Shown: positions 10,009 through 20,700 of the stretch, piece by piece
How positions within the stretch are numbered: position 1 is the first letter of the stretch
Layout: each line of letters opens with the position of its first letter
NCBI GenBank assembly: GCA_964035575.1
Contig: OZ037866.1
Coordinates: 1,481,364 to 1,545,363 of the forward strand
Reading direction: 5' to 3'
From: Rhynchopus sp. YZ270_cl-10
Lineage: Eukaryota; Euglenozoa; Diplonemea; Diplonemida; Diplonemidae
DNA length: 64,000 nucleotides
Program-made: the position numbers and the translations under genes
Notes under the pieces: model-generated
The model's database searches: none
Told to the model about the DNA's origin: nothing
Seen by the model: the letters and a program-made list of their open reading frames with translations, nothing else

Positions 10009-11693
10009 AGTACTTGCTCCAGGGGAAGATACCTGGCGTACCATGGATCCCAGGGGAAAAGACACGCTACAATCCAGAGGACGAAAAAGACATGGGGCCG
10101 GGTTTGGAGGCGCTATACAACGATGTCCTCGCAGTGTCGGTGAATGGAAAGCTGTGCAGACCACCCCGTGTGCGCGGTATTCCAGAAGACGACTACATCG
10201 CGCCAATATGCGCCGGTTTCATGGACATGCGAAAGCTGCAGGAGTTGGACGTGACAGGTGAACTGCAGGGAGTGATTGATCTGATCACAGATCCAAAAAG
10301 CTTTTACACGCAGTTCCTGGAAGGGGCTCTAGAGAACGTAAGATACGACACACATTTCCGGAAAAAGATCTCACGAAATCTCATGCACCACCTAAAAGCG
10401 CTGAAGGACTATAACGTGTTGGAGGAAGTGGATCAGGAACCCACCGTCGTACTGCACGGATTCACAGTGGAGAAGAAGTCGGGAGGGAGAAGGTTTGTTC
10501 TGGATGGCAGAAAGCTAAACGACTGCATGCGGCACCCACCGGACATGTGGCTCCCGCGAATGCCCCAGGTGATACATCAAATTCTACAAGCCAACTGGGT
10601 GGTGAATACAGACGGGAAGAGCTGGTTTTACCAGTTTCCGGTGCACCCAGACATCAGGGACTTCTTCGGGGTAAAAGTAGCACCACAGCGAGGAGAGTTC
10701 GTGACCACAAGACTAAAAGCTCTGTGCATGGGGTGGAAGTTCGCCCCGTGCATTGCGAACCGAGCGGCGAGAGTACTGTTGCCACCGTCAGAGGGCGTCA
10801 CGTGGGTTGACAACTTCATTGTCACCGCAGACACGGAGGATGAGGCGACCAAGCAGTTTCAAAAATTCCTCTCCCGATGCAACGCTGTGGACGCGAAGAT
10901 GACTTTGGACGAGAAAGGCTACGGGGTACCCACACAACTTTTTGAAACTTTCGGCGTCTCTTTCGACCTCAGACACCATATTTATCGTTCAGACCCGGAG
11001 TGGATTAAGAAATTTTTAGCGAATAGTGCACACGCGAAGGTAACCGGAGGGATGGCAACCCCTAGGGAAATCTACAAGGTGGTCGGGGGCATGGTGTGGC
11101 ACTCATATATTACAAACTCTTTTCTATGTTTCCTACCCGCGACACTGAGCTTCATGAGAGACATCGCTCGAGACTTATACAACACGGCTGCATGGGACAC
11201 GCCTACAGCAGTGCGCCCTTCGGTGGTGAAGGAAGTAAAGGAGAGGACGATACGTATTAAGGAAAATCCATGGATTGAACGGGGACCAACATCATCTATC
11301 ACAGCATGGTCCGATGCTTCCTCGAAGGCGTGGGCGGCGATCCTTGAGTCAGAACCGCAGCAGGTGTCACAGGCGGATTTCTCTAACGAGCAGGAACACT
11401 GGCATATATACAGGAAGGAACTTTACGCGGCAAAGCAGGCCGTAGCACTTGCGGCAAGATCGGTACATACTACGCGACTCAGGCTGATGGTCGACAACCT
11501 CCCGGCTGTACACAGCCTCCAGAGGGGCCACTCTTCAGACTACCGCTCAAATTTCGTGATCGCCGAACTTTTCACCCTAGCGGCCGGCGCCCGCATCCAA
11601 GTCGCATGTGAATGGGTACCGACGTTGGAGCAAAAAGCAGACAAGTACACGAGAGGCGTGGTGGCAGACTACCCGATCACACTACCGGTTTAG
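9168..11693 (+). CDS. Reverse transcriptase-RNase H of the retrotransposon
   Basis: The frame is open for 841 codons, but only the part after about 10010 resembles RT/RNase H; the first 280 codons lie over the recombinase gene in another frame. Translation probably reaches it by frameshift or reinitiation near 10000; the next ATG in frame is at about 10092. RT motifs include the fingers region (GRRFVLDGRKLN), the palm strand (VVNTDGKSWFYQFPV), the GWKFAPCIAN helix, and TWVDNFIV (residues 545-552) in the position of the usual YxDD box. The second Asp is therefore Asn549. RNase H follows with Asp716 (WSDASSKAW), a Glu in IYRKELYAAKQA, an Asp in LMVDNLPAV and a final Asp in EQKADKYTR. Apart from the VDN box it looks intact. 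Confidence 0.82.
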   Translation: MLSGVLLEEPPKHVSAILRIQKRLGGETHMHNLTRSGAHILGGKEKVFRRSHGEFGAAIYDGRGGGVTADRGRTPGGVPNGAGLSSESAKDGSTDAGQAGQASTSLRSRIGDRAGEEAVDTFSTGYVLGDGGEGVGRAATQEAGDHHQTRRSGGSALEGDQRRSFPAGTLHGPPSHKNSAGNFSTTTASCPRSARFGFPTRDNIAPTRSRTTESQQGAVVALTEKRGCAVPPETEGAPRRNMPPHPPPNNGVSDPIRRRSGTTEGGRDGNHVAAAAGSHVKYLLQGKIPGVPWIPGEKTRYNPEDEKDMGPGLEALYNDVLAVSVNGKLCRPPRVRGIPEDDYIAPICAGFMDMRKLQELDVTGELQGVIDLITDPKSFYTQFLEGALENVRYDTHFRKKISRNLMHHLKALKDYNVLEEVDQEPTVVLHGFTVEKKSGGRRFVLDGRKLNDCMRHPPDMWLPRMPQVIHQILQANWVVNTDGKSWFYQFPVHPDIRDFFGVKVAPQRGEFVTTRLKALCMGWKFAPCIANRAARVLLPPSEGVTWVDNFIVTADTEDEATKQFQKFLSRCNAVDAKMTLDEKGYGVPTQLFETFGVSFDLRHHIYRSDPEWIKKFLANSAHAKVTGGMATPREIYKVVGGMVWHSYITNSFLCFLPATLSFMRDIARDLYNTAAWDTPTAVRPSVVKEVKERTIRIKENPWIERGPTSSITAWSDASSKAWAAILESEPQQVSQADFSNEQEHWHIYRKELYAAKQAVALAARSVHTTRLRLMVDNLPAVHSLQRGHSSDYRSNFVIAELFTLAAGARIQVACEWVPTLEQKADKYTRGVVADYPITLPV

Positions 11694-12149
11694 CAGCGGA
11701 GCGTAATCCCATTCATCGTTCGCGCGGCGTCCCTTCGATCCGAGGGTCCTTAGGGTCCTGAGTGGAAGCGTGCAATGCAACAAACGGTCGAGATCTGATC
11801 AAGCGAAACGGATATATTTTTTATGGGCTAGGAACAGCCTGGACCACTAAACTGTGGCTTTTGGACAGTATGGGCACAAAACATTTTTAACCCTTTAGAC
11901 CCCAAGCCGTTTTTTCGACCCACTTTTGAGTTTTGGTTTTTTGGGCTCTCCAACCGGTAAAGGGACCCCCGATGCAAATTTTTGATCGTACCTGGCCGCA
12001 ATTGAAAGATTTTGAACACAGCTTCCAATTCCATTTTTTTAAGTTTTTTTTTGAAAAAAAATATTCCCCTCAAAATGAGGTAACCATAAAATCCGCCTTT
12101 CGGTTTTTTACTCGTCCAGCAGAGCGAGGGAATACCCGTAAATTATTGC

Positions 12150-13165
12150 TGTCCGAAAATGGCGTTATTTGAAAGATTCGCCACAAAATCTTTTCAAAGA
12201 AAAAAAAATCGAGCAAAAAGTCCTAGTAGAACCCAACTTAGATGAGTGTAGCTCTGTTAGCAGCATGTCTAAAAAATCGATTTCCCTAACGATTTACACT
12301 GAAACACCACTACACAACGAAAAAAGGCGATTTTTTCACGTTTTTTGGCATCTACAGGCCCGAAACACCCCCAGAATGGGTCAGAACGACCCTGTGAGCC
12401 GAAAATTCACAAAAAAATCACCCTAAAATACGAAAAAATAGTGAAAACCCGGCTTCTAGTGTGTTTTGGGTGGGAATAAGGCAAAGGATAGTCAGAAAAA
12501 CAGTGATTTTGGTGGCAGTCCTCACGAACTTCCAAAGTGCACTCAGATGCACAAAAGTTTTCGATTCTTGCTTCTTTTGACAGATTTGACATCAAATCTT
12601 TCCAAATATGTAAAAATCTTTTCACGAAAATGAGTAGAACCCTACTTATCAACCCTACTAGCCTTACGACCTTAGCAACGTACACCCCGTGATTTTGGTG
12701 GTAAAATCTCACCAAAATCCGAGGAAATCACAGATGCATAAAAGTTTTCGATTTTTGCGTATTTTGAAAGATGTGAACGAAATCTTTCCACACAAAAAAA
12801 GTGTTTTCACGAAAACGAGTAGAAAATTTTTGATGACATGGAGACTCTGAAAAGTGACCCTTTTTTCGTACTTTTCCACGCTCCCCGGCATCCAAGGAAA
12901 ACTCAGATGCATAAAAGTGTTCTTAGATGGCGTATTTTGAAAGATCGGTGAAAAATCTTTCAAAATATAAAAAAATGTTTTTCTGAAACTGAGTAGAACC
13001 CCAGTAATAGCCTAGTGGTATTAGGAGGGTTATTTCAGGGGGTGTTGGTCAAAAAACATGATTTTCCGTGGCAGCTCCGCTTTCCCCCCAGCATCCAAAA
13101 AAATATTAGATGCACAAAACTTTTCGATTCTTGCTTCTTTTGAAAGATCGGCGCAAAATCTTTCA
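12150..13165 (+). repeat. Diverged tandem array of the 'AAAGAT...GAGTAGAACCC' unit
   Basis: Units of very roughly 150-200 bp share GAAAGAT(T/C), AAAATCTTTC, a run of A's and the closing (G/T)AGTAGAACCC; instances end near 12233, 12640, 12995 and 14300. The same unit recurs at 28330-28820. It is non-coding and of unknown role, perhaps the body of a MITE family. Confidence 0.65.
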
Positions 13166-13340
13166 AAATCAGTCTAAATGGGAGCCAATTACCCCCCCCT
13201 AGCCAATTACCCCCCCCCCCCTTATATTACCCCCTTTTTCCAAAATCCGAAAATACGAGATTTTTCAGTGTCTATTACCCCCCCCCCTTTAGGTGGCCCC
13301 ACGTAGAAGGAAATCCTTAAGGATTTGCTGTGGACACACT

Positions 13341-13456
13341 GTGATCCCACCGTGGAGAGCAATCGGCTCGTGCAATCAAAAGAAAGCAGAGAAAAGGGGA
13401 AAGAAAAAAAGAAAAAAGTTGCGTACCATGCGCCTGCGGCGCTATCTGTTCCCTAC
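13341..13456 (+). repeat. CACCGTGGAGAGCAATCGG repeat, copy 1
   Basis: Starts at GTGATCCCACCGTGGAGAG, passes through an A/G-rich middle and ends CGCCTGCGGCGCTATCTGTT. Copies 2 and 3 lie at 14541 and 15151, and a diverged copy at 30393. Confidence 0.8.
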
Positions 13457-13947
13457 CCCCCGTGATGTACTTATGTATATTCCACCTGATTTTGCCGGTG
13501 TTTTCCGGTGTTAGCCGGTGAAGTCACGGCATTGGGTACTGGGTACACTCACTTCATCATTGTACTGGCCCAGGGAGGGTTCCCGGCTACCGGCAAGGTC
13601 TCTTCCAATCCGTACCCCAGTTTCCTAGGGGGCTTCACTGGCTCGGGCTCCAGTAGGTCCCTCCGCACATGTAATGTGCCTGCCTTCGGCACCCAGGGTA
13701 GCATTCCCAGCACCTTTTACCCTCAGGTCAGACCTTCATAGAGTTCCAGGAGGAGTGCCACAAAAGGGTCCCGGATGCAATTTAACGTCCAGCCCAGGAC
13801 GAGAGGGGCTGAGCAGGGAATTTTTTTAAATTTAGGCGAAGAAATTCACTCAGGTGGGCGTGTCTGGCCGCAAATCGCCTTGGGGATCACCAAAATATCC
13901 CATTGGTACCGGGTACCGTGGGTACGCAAACCCGCAAATACGGTACA

Positions 13948-14155
13948 CGTACACACGTACACACGTACACACGTACACACGTACACACGTACACACGTAC
14001 ACACGTACACACGTACACACGTACACACGTACACACGTACACACGTACACACGTACACACGTACACACGTACACACGTACACACGTACACACGTACACAC
14101 GTACACACGTACACACGTACACACGTACACACGTACACACGTACACACGTACACA
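13948..14155 (+). repeat. (CGTACACA)26 microsatellite
   Basis: Twenty-six copies of an 8-bp unit, apparently perfect, followed by a few variants (TGTACACA, GGTACACA). Because 8 is not a multiple of three, each strand reads as a repetitive 8-residue peptide in all frames; these are not genes. Confidence 0.95.
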
Positions 14156-14540
14156 TGTACACAGGTACACAGGTAGGTGTCTATTACCCCCCCCCCCTTA
14201 TATTACCCCCAAAACCCGAATATGCCCCTCAAGGGGGGGGGGGTAATTGGCTCCCATTTAGACTGATATAAAAAATGTTTTTCCCATTTTGAGTAGAATA
14301 TTCCTAATTGTATGGCGCCATTCTGCTACCCATATATGGGTATCTGGGGTCTAAAGGGTTAACAAAAAAAAAAAAGAATGAAAGACCCGTACAGGCTTTG
14401 CGCTAACTTCTGTCCTTTGTCCCGGGATTTTTGGATATTTTTGTGGTGCGTTTTTTTTTTGCAAACCGGGGTTTCCTTAAGAAAACCAGAGAATCTCATA
14501 TTTCATAGTAAGGGTACTTTAGAGTGTTTTCACACACACA

Positions 14541-14658
14541 TGTGACCCCACCGTGGAGAGCAATCGGCTCGTGCAATCAAAAGAAAGCAGAGAAGAGGGA
14601 AAAGAAAAAAAGAAAAAAGTTGGGTACCGTGTGCCTGCGGCGCTACCTGTTCCTACCC
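14541..14658 (+). repeat. CACCGTGGAGAGCAATCGG repeat, copy 2
   Basis: Nearly identical to the copy at 13341, from TGTGACCCCACCGTGGAGAG to GCGCTACCTGTTCC. Confidence 0.8.
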
Positions 14659-15150
14659 TCCTTTATGTTTAAACATGATGTACTTATGTACAGTTCATTT
14701 TATTTTGAGTACGACTCCACATCCCCCCTGAGGATGATCCCCCCTCCCTCACGGATAAAGATTGATTAGGACGCCATGGGGCACACCCCCTCCGAGGCCA
14801 TAACCGTCCTGGGTTTTCTCACTCTTCTCTGTGGTCACTGAAACCCCACCGCCATCACTACGTTACCGATAGCTTCTTCAGTACGTTGGGTTTTCAGACC
14901 TGAAAATAACCCTTGTTTACGAGTATGGGCTCATGTTTTGTCAAATTTTAAGTCGCTGCATTTTTGTCCATTTTTCCGTACATCCCCCACCACAATCCGG
15001 GATTGGTTCGGAAATGCAACAAAACGACCTCTTGGCGGGGAAAAGCCACAGGAAATTTATGCACTTTTTGCAAACAGGGGTTTCCTTACTAAAACCAGAG
15101 GAATCTCATCGTTCAGAGTAAGAGTACTTTAGAGTGTTTTTGCACACACA

Positions 15151-15263
15151 TGTGACCCCACCGTGGAGAGCAATCGGCTCGTGCAATCAAAAGAAAGCAG
15201 AAAAAAGGGAAACATAAAAAGACAAAAGTTGGGTACCGTGCGCCTGCGGCGCTACCTGTTCCC
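15151..15263 (+). repeat. CACCGTGGAGAGCAATCGG repeat, copy 3
   Basis: Same unit as 13341 and 14541, carried in the second half of the tandem duplication. Confidence 0.8.
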
Positions 15264-15479
15264 AGTCAAAACACCACAATTTCATCTGAATTTGGGTTTT
15301 CAGACCTGAAAATGCCCCTTGTTTAAGAGTATGGGTTCATATTTTGTGAAAATTTAAGTCACTAAAATTTTGTCCATTTTCCCGAATATGCCCCACCACA
15401 GCGCGGGATTGGCTCGGAAATGCCACAAAACACTGTTTTTTCACCCCCTGACGCACAACTATTTGAGGTGCGTTTTTTT

Positions 15480-16656
15480 GGTCCCGAAACACGTTTTTTC
15501 AGATTTTTTTCCAAAAGTTAGCGCGAAGCCTGGACCCGTAGTCAGTAGTGGTTTCATGGGTCTCCTCGGCTTCCAACGCTTTTTCCGAGTGGTTTCATGG
15601 GTCTCCTCGGCTTCCAACGCTTTTTCCGATTTTTTGTTATGTGTGAGGCATTCAATGAAGGGCTTGTGTGTTTTTAGTACTTTCAACTTCTCTTGTTAGT
15701 TGTGCGCCTATGCATGTGGAGCATGGTTGGAGTTCACCCGGTGCACCAAGCACGATAAACTTTTCACTTTTTCTCTTTCTTCCGTATGTTTTGATACATT
15801 TTGTGTTTGGACACTGTACTGTCCATGGAAAACAAAAATATAGTGCAGTCATCGCGCAGACTCGGCTGTATGCATACGGAGATAAAATGCCGAGATTTTT
15901 TGGGGTTTTTTTTGTGCTACGGCACGTTTTTCGGCGGAGAGATCCAATAGTTCTGTCAGGCTCGCTGACCGTTTTCAGATGAAACGAGAGATAGGCGAGG
16001 AACGGCTGCGTGGAGTTCACACGAAAAAAAAAAAGCAAGGTGTCTGCACGTCATCAATTTATTCAAAAAAAAAAAAAAGCAAAAAAAAAAAAAAATGAAT
16101 TCGCGGGTCTTTGTGGGGTTTGGTGATGTTTTCGTGTGCACTACCGACAGGCTTGAGTGCGTTATTTCTTTGATCAAGATAAGAAGCTAACAATAACATG
16201 CTTCTGTTCCATGCGTCCCTCTGTTGCTGTCTACACTGCCATGAAGCATTGCGTCTCTTTCTGGATACTATATACTGCACGTTGTCCATCCTATCCGTGT
16301 CGTCACTGATTACTCCCCACACCCCATGTACCAGGATCTGGGGGCTACACTCACCTTAAAACAACTAACAAACCATTTATCCAACAAAAGCCACAGTTTC
16401 CCCTCTCTGTGGTGCAGGCTCTCTGAACAATAGAGCGTTGTGTGCTCAGGTTTCTGACAGTCGCCTTTGTGTTGACTCAAAAGAGACGTGAATGGGGTGC
16501 ACCGGCTCGTCGCCCACGAAGGATGACAGCCCGAAAGGGTATGGACACTTTTTATCCACGTGTTTCCCTTTTTGATGTTACTGATGTTAAGTCTTTAATA
16601 TGTTAGCACTTAGCGTTACCCGGGTTTGCACCGGATTTACGATTGTGGTTCAGTGA
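15480..16656. other. Intergenic region
   Basis: Holds a direct 41-bp repeat (GTTTCATGGGTCTCCTCGGC twice, about 15552-15630) and A-runs near 16030-16095. No gene seen. Confidence 0.45.
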
Positions 16657-17384
16657 ATGAAGCAAACGATTGGGTTTCATTTTCAACGTTTGTTTTTGCT
16701 CTTTTTTAATGTCATTCTTCTCTTTAATAGGCAGCATCAGCAGCGGAGACGTCCGTCAGCAGAAGCAAAACAGCAGCGAATGAGAAAGAACTCTGTTGTC
16801 CCTGCACCCGCACCTGCAGCAGGCCAAGCACAGCAAAAACAAGGCGCACCACCTCAGCGTATGTGTTGCGTGCTTCCAAATAATTACACACCCCGTGTAC
16901 CCCATTTTCACGATTATTGAAATAATGTAACAGAATTCAAGTCTGCGGGTGCTGGGCGCACCTTGGGTGGCGCAGAAAAAGACGGCGACTTAAAAGACAA
17001 AGTTGCCCAGGCAGCGATGGAGCGACAGAAGGCGACGCCAGCTGGTATGCTTTTCCTTTTCTTTGTTGTCGGTTGTTTTGCACATTAAATGTTTGGACAA
17101 CAACAACACCTTGCTAGGTATCTCCAGCGGCACTGCAGCGACTCTGAAGGAAAAGCACGAACGCGACGAGCTGATTGGGCGCATCAAGTATGGCGTGTAC
17201 TGCTCTCATTCCCCTTGGTGTATTTTTTTTTCGTTTGTATTTTGCAACACACAGCGAGCTTGCAAGGCAGGCAGGTGAAGACGTGCCACTAGCGCTGCGA
17301 AGCCGCGAGACGCCCATTGCGAAGCTGCGTAGCTACAAAAAGCACCTACAGGATAAACTTGGCGCGCGAAGGGATCCACAGTAG
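16657..17384 (+). CDS. Small five-exon protein with a p97/Cdc48-binding-like (SHP) motif
   Basis: Exons 16657-16673, 16731-16858, 16934-17044, 17118-17187 and 17255-17384 join in phase to 151 codons plus TAG. The introns are 57-75 bp, end in AG, and three of four begin GTATG(T/C/G); the first (GTTTCA) is weaker, is a multiple of three and has no stop, so it could be retained. The product has a Gln/Arg-rich N-terminus, an Ala/Pro/Gln stretch, then FKSAGAGRTLGG (about residues 50-61), a Lys/Glu-rich helical region and a basic C-terminus. FxxxGxGxxLGG resembles the SHP box (F-x-G-x-G-x2-L) of p47, Ufd1 and derlins, which binds the N-domain of p97. No UBX or other domain is seen. The gene model is well supported; the function is a guess. 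Confidence 0.65.
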
Positions 17385-17727
17385 CGAACGCTGCAGGTAG
17401 TAGTGAGCATACCTAGCCCACCGGCCACGTGCCCAGACTGAGCATCCTGTCTTCCGCCGGTCCCTTTCATTTAATTCCAGTGAGGCTTGGTTTGCCCTCC
17501 ACCTGTTGCTTAATTTTGTCTGTGGTTCTTACGTATAGCAGGTTTTGGGCCTCCCACAGTTAGTAATGAATGCAACTAGAGTCTAACCTCTAAAACCTAA
17601 AATTGAGCTGTGCATGTCTATCCTCACACGTGACGCTCATCGGTGTCAGTGCGGGAACGTCCTGTGCACCATGAAACTAAGGCGAAAGAAAACGTTTCAC
17701 CATCGTGCACGCCACTGCACACCCCCT
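17385..17727. other. Intergenic region before the receptor duplicate
   Basis: No gene or repeat recognised. The duplicated block begins at about 17728. Confidence 0.4.
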
Positions 17728-20700
17728 CCTCTAGCTACAGTCTGTCTGACTCGCAAAGAACTAACGTTGTGCTCTTTTGCTAACTTCCAACCACCCACCT
17801 CTACACATCCCACAGGAGTATTTCATACCCCTTTCTTGGTAACAACTTACACTTGAACAATCTGCAATGTCACTAGCAGTGTCCCTGACACTACTGTGCC
17901 TTGCCGCAGAACCACAATGCCCAACGGATTATCACTCGTGCATAAGGAAGCACCTACCCGAAGGTGTGAGTTACACTGGTGACAAAGAGTACTCCTGCAA
18001 CAGCTCGTCGTGGAAGGTGTACGACTACTGCTTCACAGAAGCATGCCCGATCCGTCTTGTCATCACGGACCCACCAGAGCTGCGTACGTGGATGTGTGCA
18101 ACAGACAACAAGTTCGAACCTTACAACCCAGCCGCACACATCGACCTGTACCACAAGCTGAACAACAAAGTGTTGGACATCCTGCCTGTCGGGAACCAGG
18201 CCACGTACGACAGAAGAGGGTGCAAGGACAGCGACTTCAGCGCAGGTGGGAAAGACTTCAACGGGAAGATTGCGATGATCCAGAGAGGCACCTGTGGCTA
18301 CAGTGCAAAGGGTATTACTGCACAGACTGCAGGTGCAAGCATTGCGATTGTGTACGACTACTACCTGTACTACTTCCGCAGGTCCATGGGAGGTGACTCA
18401 ACTGGACTCACCATCCCCACACTGTATGTGGCAAGACACTTGGGAGAGGTGGTGGTGAAGGCAGCTGAGAGTGGGAAGGCAGTGAAGGGTAAGATTGAGT
18501 TCAATTGCGACAGGACGCCCACCCATTCGTTTGACCAAGGTGCAGACTACCCTTGGGATGGATGTGCCTCAAACAGGATGGATTTGGCGAAGACCTGCAA
18601 AACAGTTGAGAACGACAAGCAGGAGCGGTTGTGCGAGAAGTGTGCATTGGAGATGCAGCTGCCTGGTGCGGAGACGCTGTGCTTCTTTGGAAACGACCTG
18701 CGTCCGAGGAAGAGAGAGACGCTGTTCCACCTGACGACACCCCTCCCATACAACTCACCTGCGGACGAGGTTGTGTTCGCATCTGAGCTGCCGGGCAGAG
18801 GGTGCCTGGCATCTGACTTTGCTGAGTTGCGTGGCAAGATGGTGATCATCCCCGAGACAGGTCGCTGTACGCTTGTGTCGTCGGTTATTCTTGCGCAAGA
18901 AGCAGGTGTGAAGGCGTACATGATGGTGACGTCGACGTACTACCTGCAGTGGTACCGTATCAGAGCCTACTCCCACTTTGTGACAATCCCTGTGCACACA
19001 ACAGACTACCACGCACACGGGAAGTTGACTGTCTTCGGACAGGCGAAGGGGACGTACAAGGCAGGGATTGGGTACGTTTTCCCTGCTGTGTTGTTTCAGG
19101 AAGGTGCGTACCCAGTAACAGACCCACCAACACCTGCTCCGACAGACGAGCCAGAAGTGTCGAACGTTCTCGAACTCGACACGTCTGCAGACTTTGAGTG
19201 GAAAACAGGTACAATTATATGTCTGGTTGTGATCATTCTGGACACACTGCTGCTGGTTGGGATCTTTGTGAAGCAGCAGCGCGACCGTGTTGTGCTGCCC
19301 GAGGAGGCTGTGCCAGAAGGTGCGTCGATCCCGCTTGGGTTGGCGCTGATGGGTGTGTCGCTGACGCTTCTGATCCTGATTGCGGTTGTGACGTTCACAC
19401 TGACACATGCGGCAGGGAAGGACTCGACGGACAAGGCGTTGGAGAGTGGGAGGTTCGCAATTGACGTGACGCACGCAAATCTGGGGAAGAACACTGTGGA
19501 GCTGGCTGACCAGATTCGTGGTACGGTTCTTGCAACTGTGACACAGGCCCTGACGGATGAGGTGCGCCAAGTTGAGTACAAGCTGAAGGTGGTGCAGAAC
19601 ACGTTCTATGGCTTCAACGAGTCCTTCCAGTCGTTCAATGAACGGTTCTACACACTGATGCGACTTGTGAGGAATCAGGACACAACAATCGATTCCACCC
19701 GATTCCAGGTGTTCACAACACGTGGCTTCTTTATGAACTACCGTTACATGACTGACGACAGGGACGATGCTGCACGCAACGACGGTGTGGTGGGACCTGT
19801 CCAGCAAACACAGGCAGGGTGGCTGTACGGCTACAACCATTACGAACAGAACTTGGTTGATCGTGTGTTTTACGTTGGCGGTCACACACAAAACTATGAA
19901 TCCAACGCGTCCAGGATGCTTGGGTCGAACTACGGAGATCCGTCCTCAGTCACTGTGGGGAAACCTGCAAACCATGTGCAGTGGATGCCGTCGAAGGTGA
20001 CATTCCCGTTTCCGTTTCATGGGATATCAACAATGATGAGTGCTTTTGTACCTCTTGGGAATGAAGGAGCTTACATGGGTACCATTGAAGCACACATGTC
20101 GCTGAGTGGCTTTGTTTCTTCCGCCCTTGCGTCACAGAAAAGCAAAAACCTTGAGAACATGACTTTGTTGATCTTGGATCGTGAGGACAGGACCATCTTT
20201 GGTTCTCAGGGTTCAGGTGCTTCTGCAACCCAGAATCAAGGGAAGGTCTTCACCACGGATTACACGAACATGTACAGTCTGTACACCACCATCACGTCAC
20301 CATCTGTGATCGTGAAGGCCTTCGACGAGTACATGACAAGCAGGGGTGGATGGGGTGAGGACAAGGAGATCACAGGTGAGTTTGACCAGAAGGAGTACTT
20401 CACTCACCAGGACCACCTGATGCTGACAGACATCACTGCTGAGGGTGGGAAGGCAAAGGACACTGGGTCGCACGGGTGGGACGTGGAGATGCGTGACGGT
20501 GCTTGCGGGAACTGTGTTGCACACGACGCGCAAGTGGGCAAGGACGTGCTGGAGTTTGACGGGAGCACGACACTGCACCTGTACAGAAACTTCACGAAGA
20601 ACACAGAGATTGTGAAGCGCCACACCACGTCTACGTCGCCGTACATGAACTCGATGAGTGCGTACCAGGAGGTGCACACCTTTCCGGACGGCTCGGAGTG

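Larger units (their letters stand above)
7625..11820 (+). mobile_element. Tyrosine-recombinase retrotransposon (DIRS superfamily, gag-YR-RT/RH order)
   Basis: Contains, in order, a 50-bp tandem repeat leader, a gag-like ORF with Cys pairs and a basic RGG-like tail, a complete tyrosine recombinase, and a reverse transcriptase with RNase H. No integrase or protease is present. This set defines DIRS-superfamily elements, which integrate as circular DNA by recombinase and leave no target duplication. The gag-YR-RT order is, to my recollection, that of VIPER elements of trypanosomes rather than of DIRS1 or Ngaro. Outer limits are uncertain: I set them at the poly(A) edge and about 130 bp past the RNase H stop. 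I see no terminal inverted or split direct repeat that would fix them. Confidence 0.75.
13170..14265. mobile_element. Element nested in the GAGTAGAACCC repeat
   Basis: The ends CAGTCTAAATGGGAGCC and the complement GGCTCCCATTTAGACTG continue into CCAATTACCCCCCC and its complement, giving about 29 bp of inverted repeat. The flanks are ...CTTTCAAAAT and ATATAAAAAATG; an uninterrupted homologue, CTTTCAAAATATAAAAAAAT, exists at about 12957. The insertion therefore appears to have duplicated AT. It contains C-runs (TATTACCCCCCCC twice), one copy of the CACCGTGGAGAGCAATCGG repeat and the CGTACACA microsatellite. No transposase. Confidence 0.65.
11891..14358. mobile_element. piggyBac-like non-autonomous element (TTAA-flanked)
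   Basis: The left end reads TTAA then CCCTTTAGACCCCA (TTAA at 11887-11890); the right end is the complement, TGGGGTCTAAAGGG then TTAA (14359-14362). Inverted CCC...GGG ends with a TTAA duplication are the hallmark of the piggyBac superfamily. No transposase frame is seen. The interior is mostly diverged copies of the GAGTAGAACCC repeat and a nested second element (13170-14265). A sequence TTAACCCTTTACGGACC at 25888 may be the end of a related copy. Confidence 0.6.
14465..15476 (+). repeat. Tandem duplication, offset about 608 bp
   Basis: The block starting GCAAACCGGGGTTTCC (14461) is repeated from 15069, including the CACCGTGGAGAGC repeat and the stretch TTTTCAGACCTGAAAAT...GGAAATGC(C/A)AC (14889 and 15297). 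The second copy is shorter and diverged by perhaps 10 percent. Near-complementary AGGCTTTGCGCTAACTT (about 14393) and its counterpart at about 15520 may mark the ends of a larger inverted-repeat element containing both copies. Confidence 0.7.

Noticed and set aside
13846-14246. Open frames of 90-130 codons with HTYTRTHV or VRVYVCTC repeats
   Set aside because: They are only readings of the 8-bp microsatellite.
18755-19891. 378-codon minus-strand frame inside receptor A, repeated at 32050-33186
   Set aside because: Shadow of the receptor coding strand; its identity in both copies only reflects the duplicated DNA.
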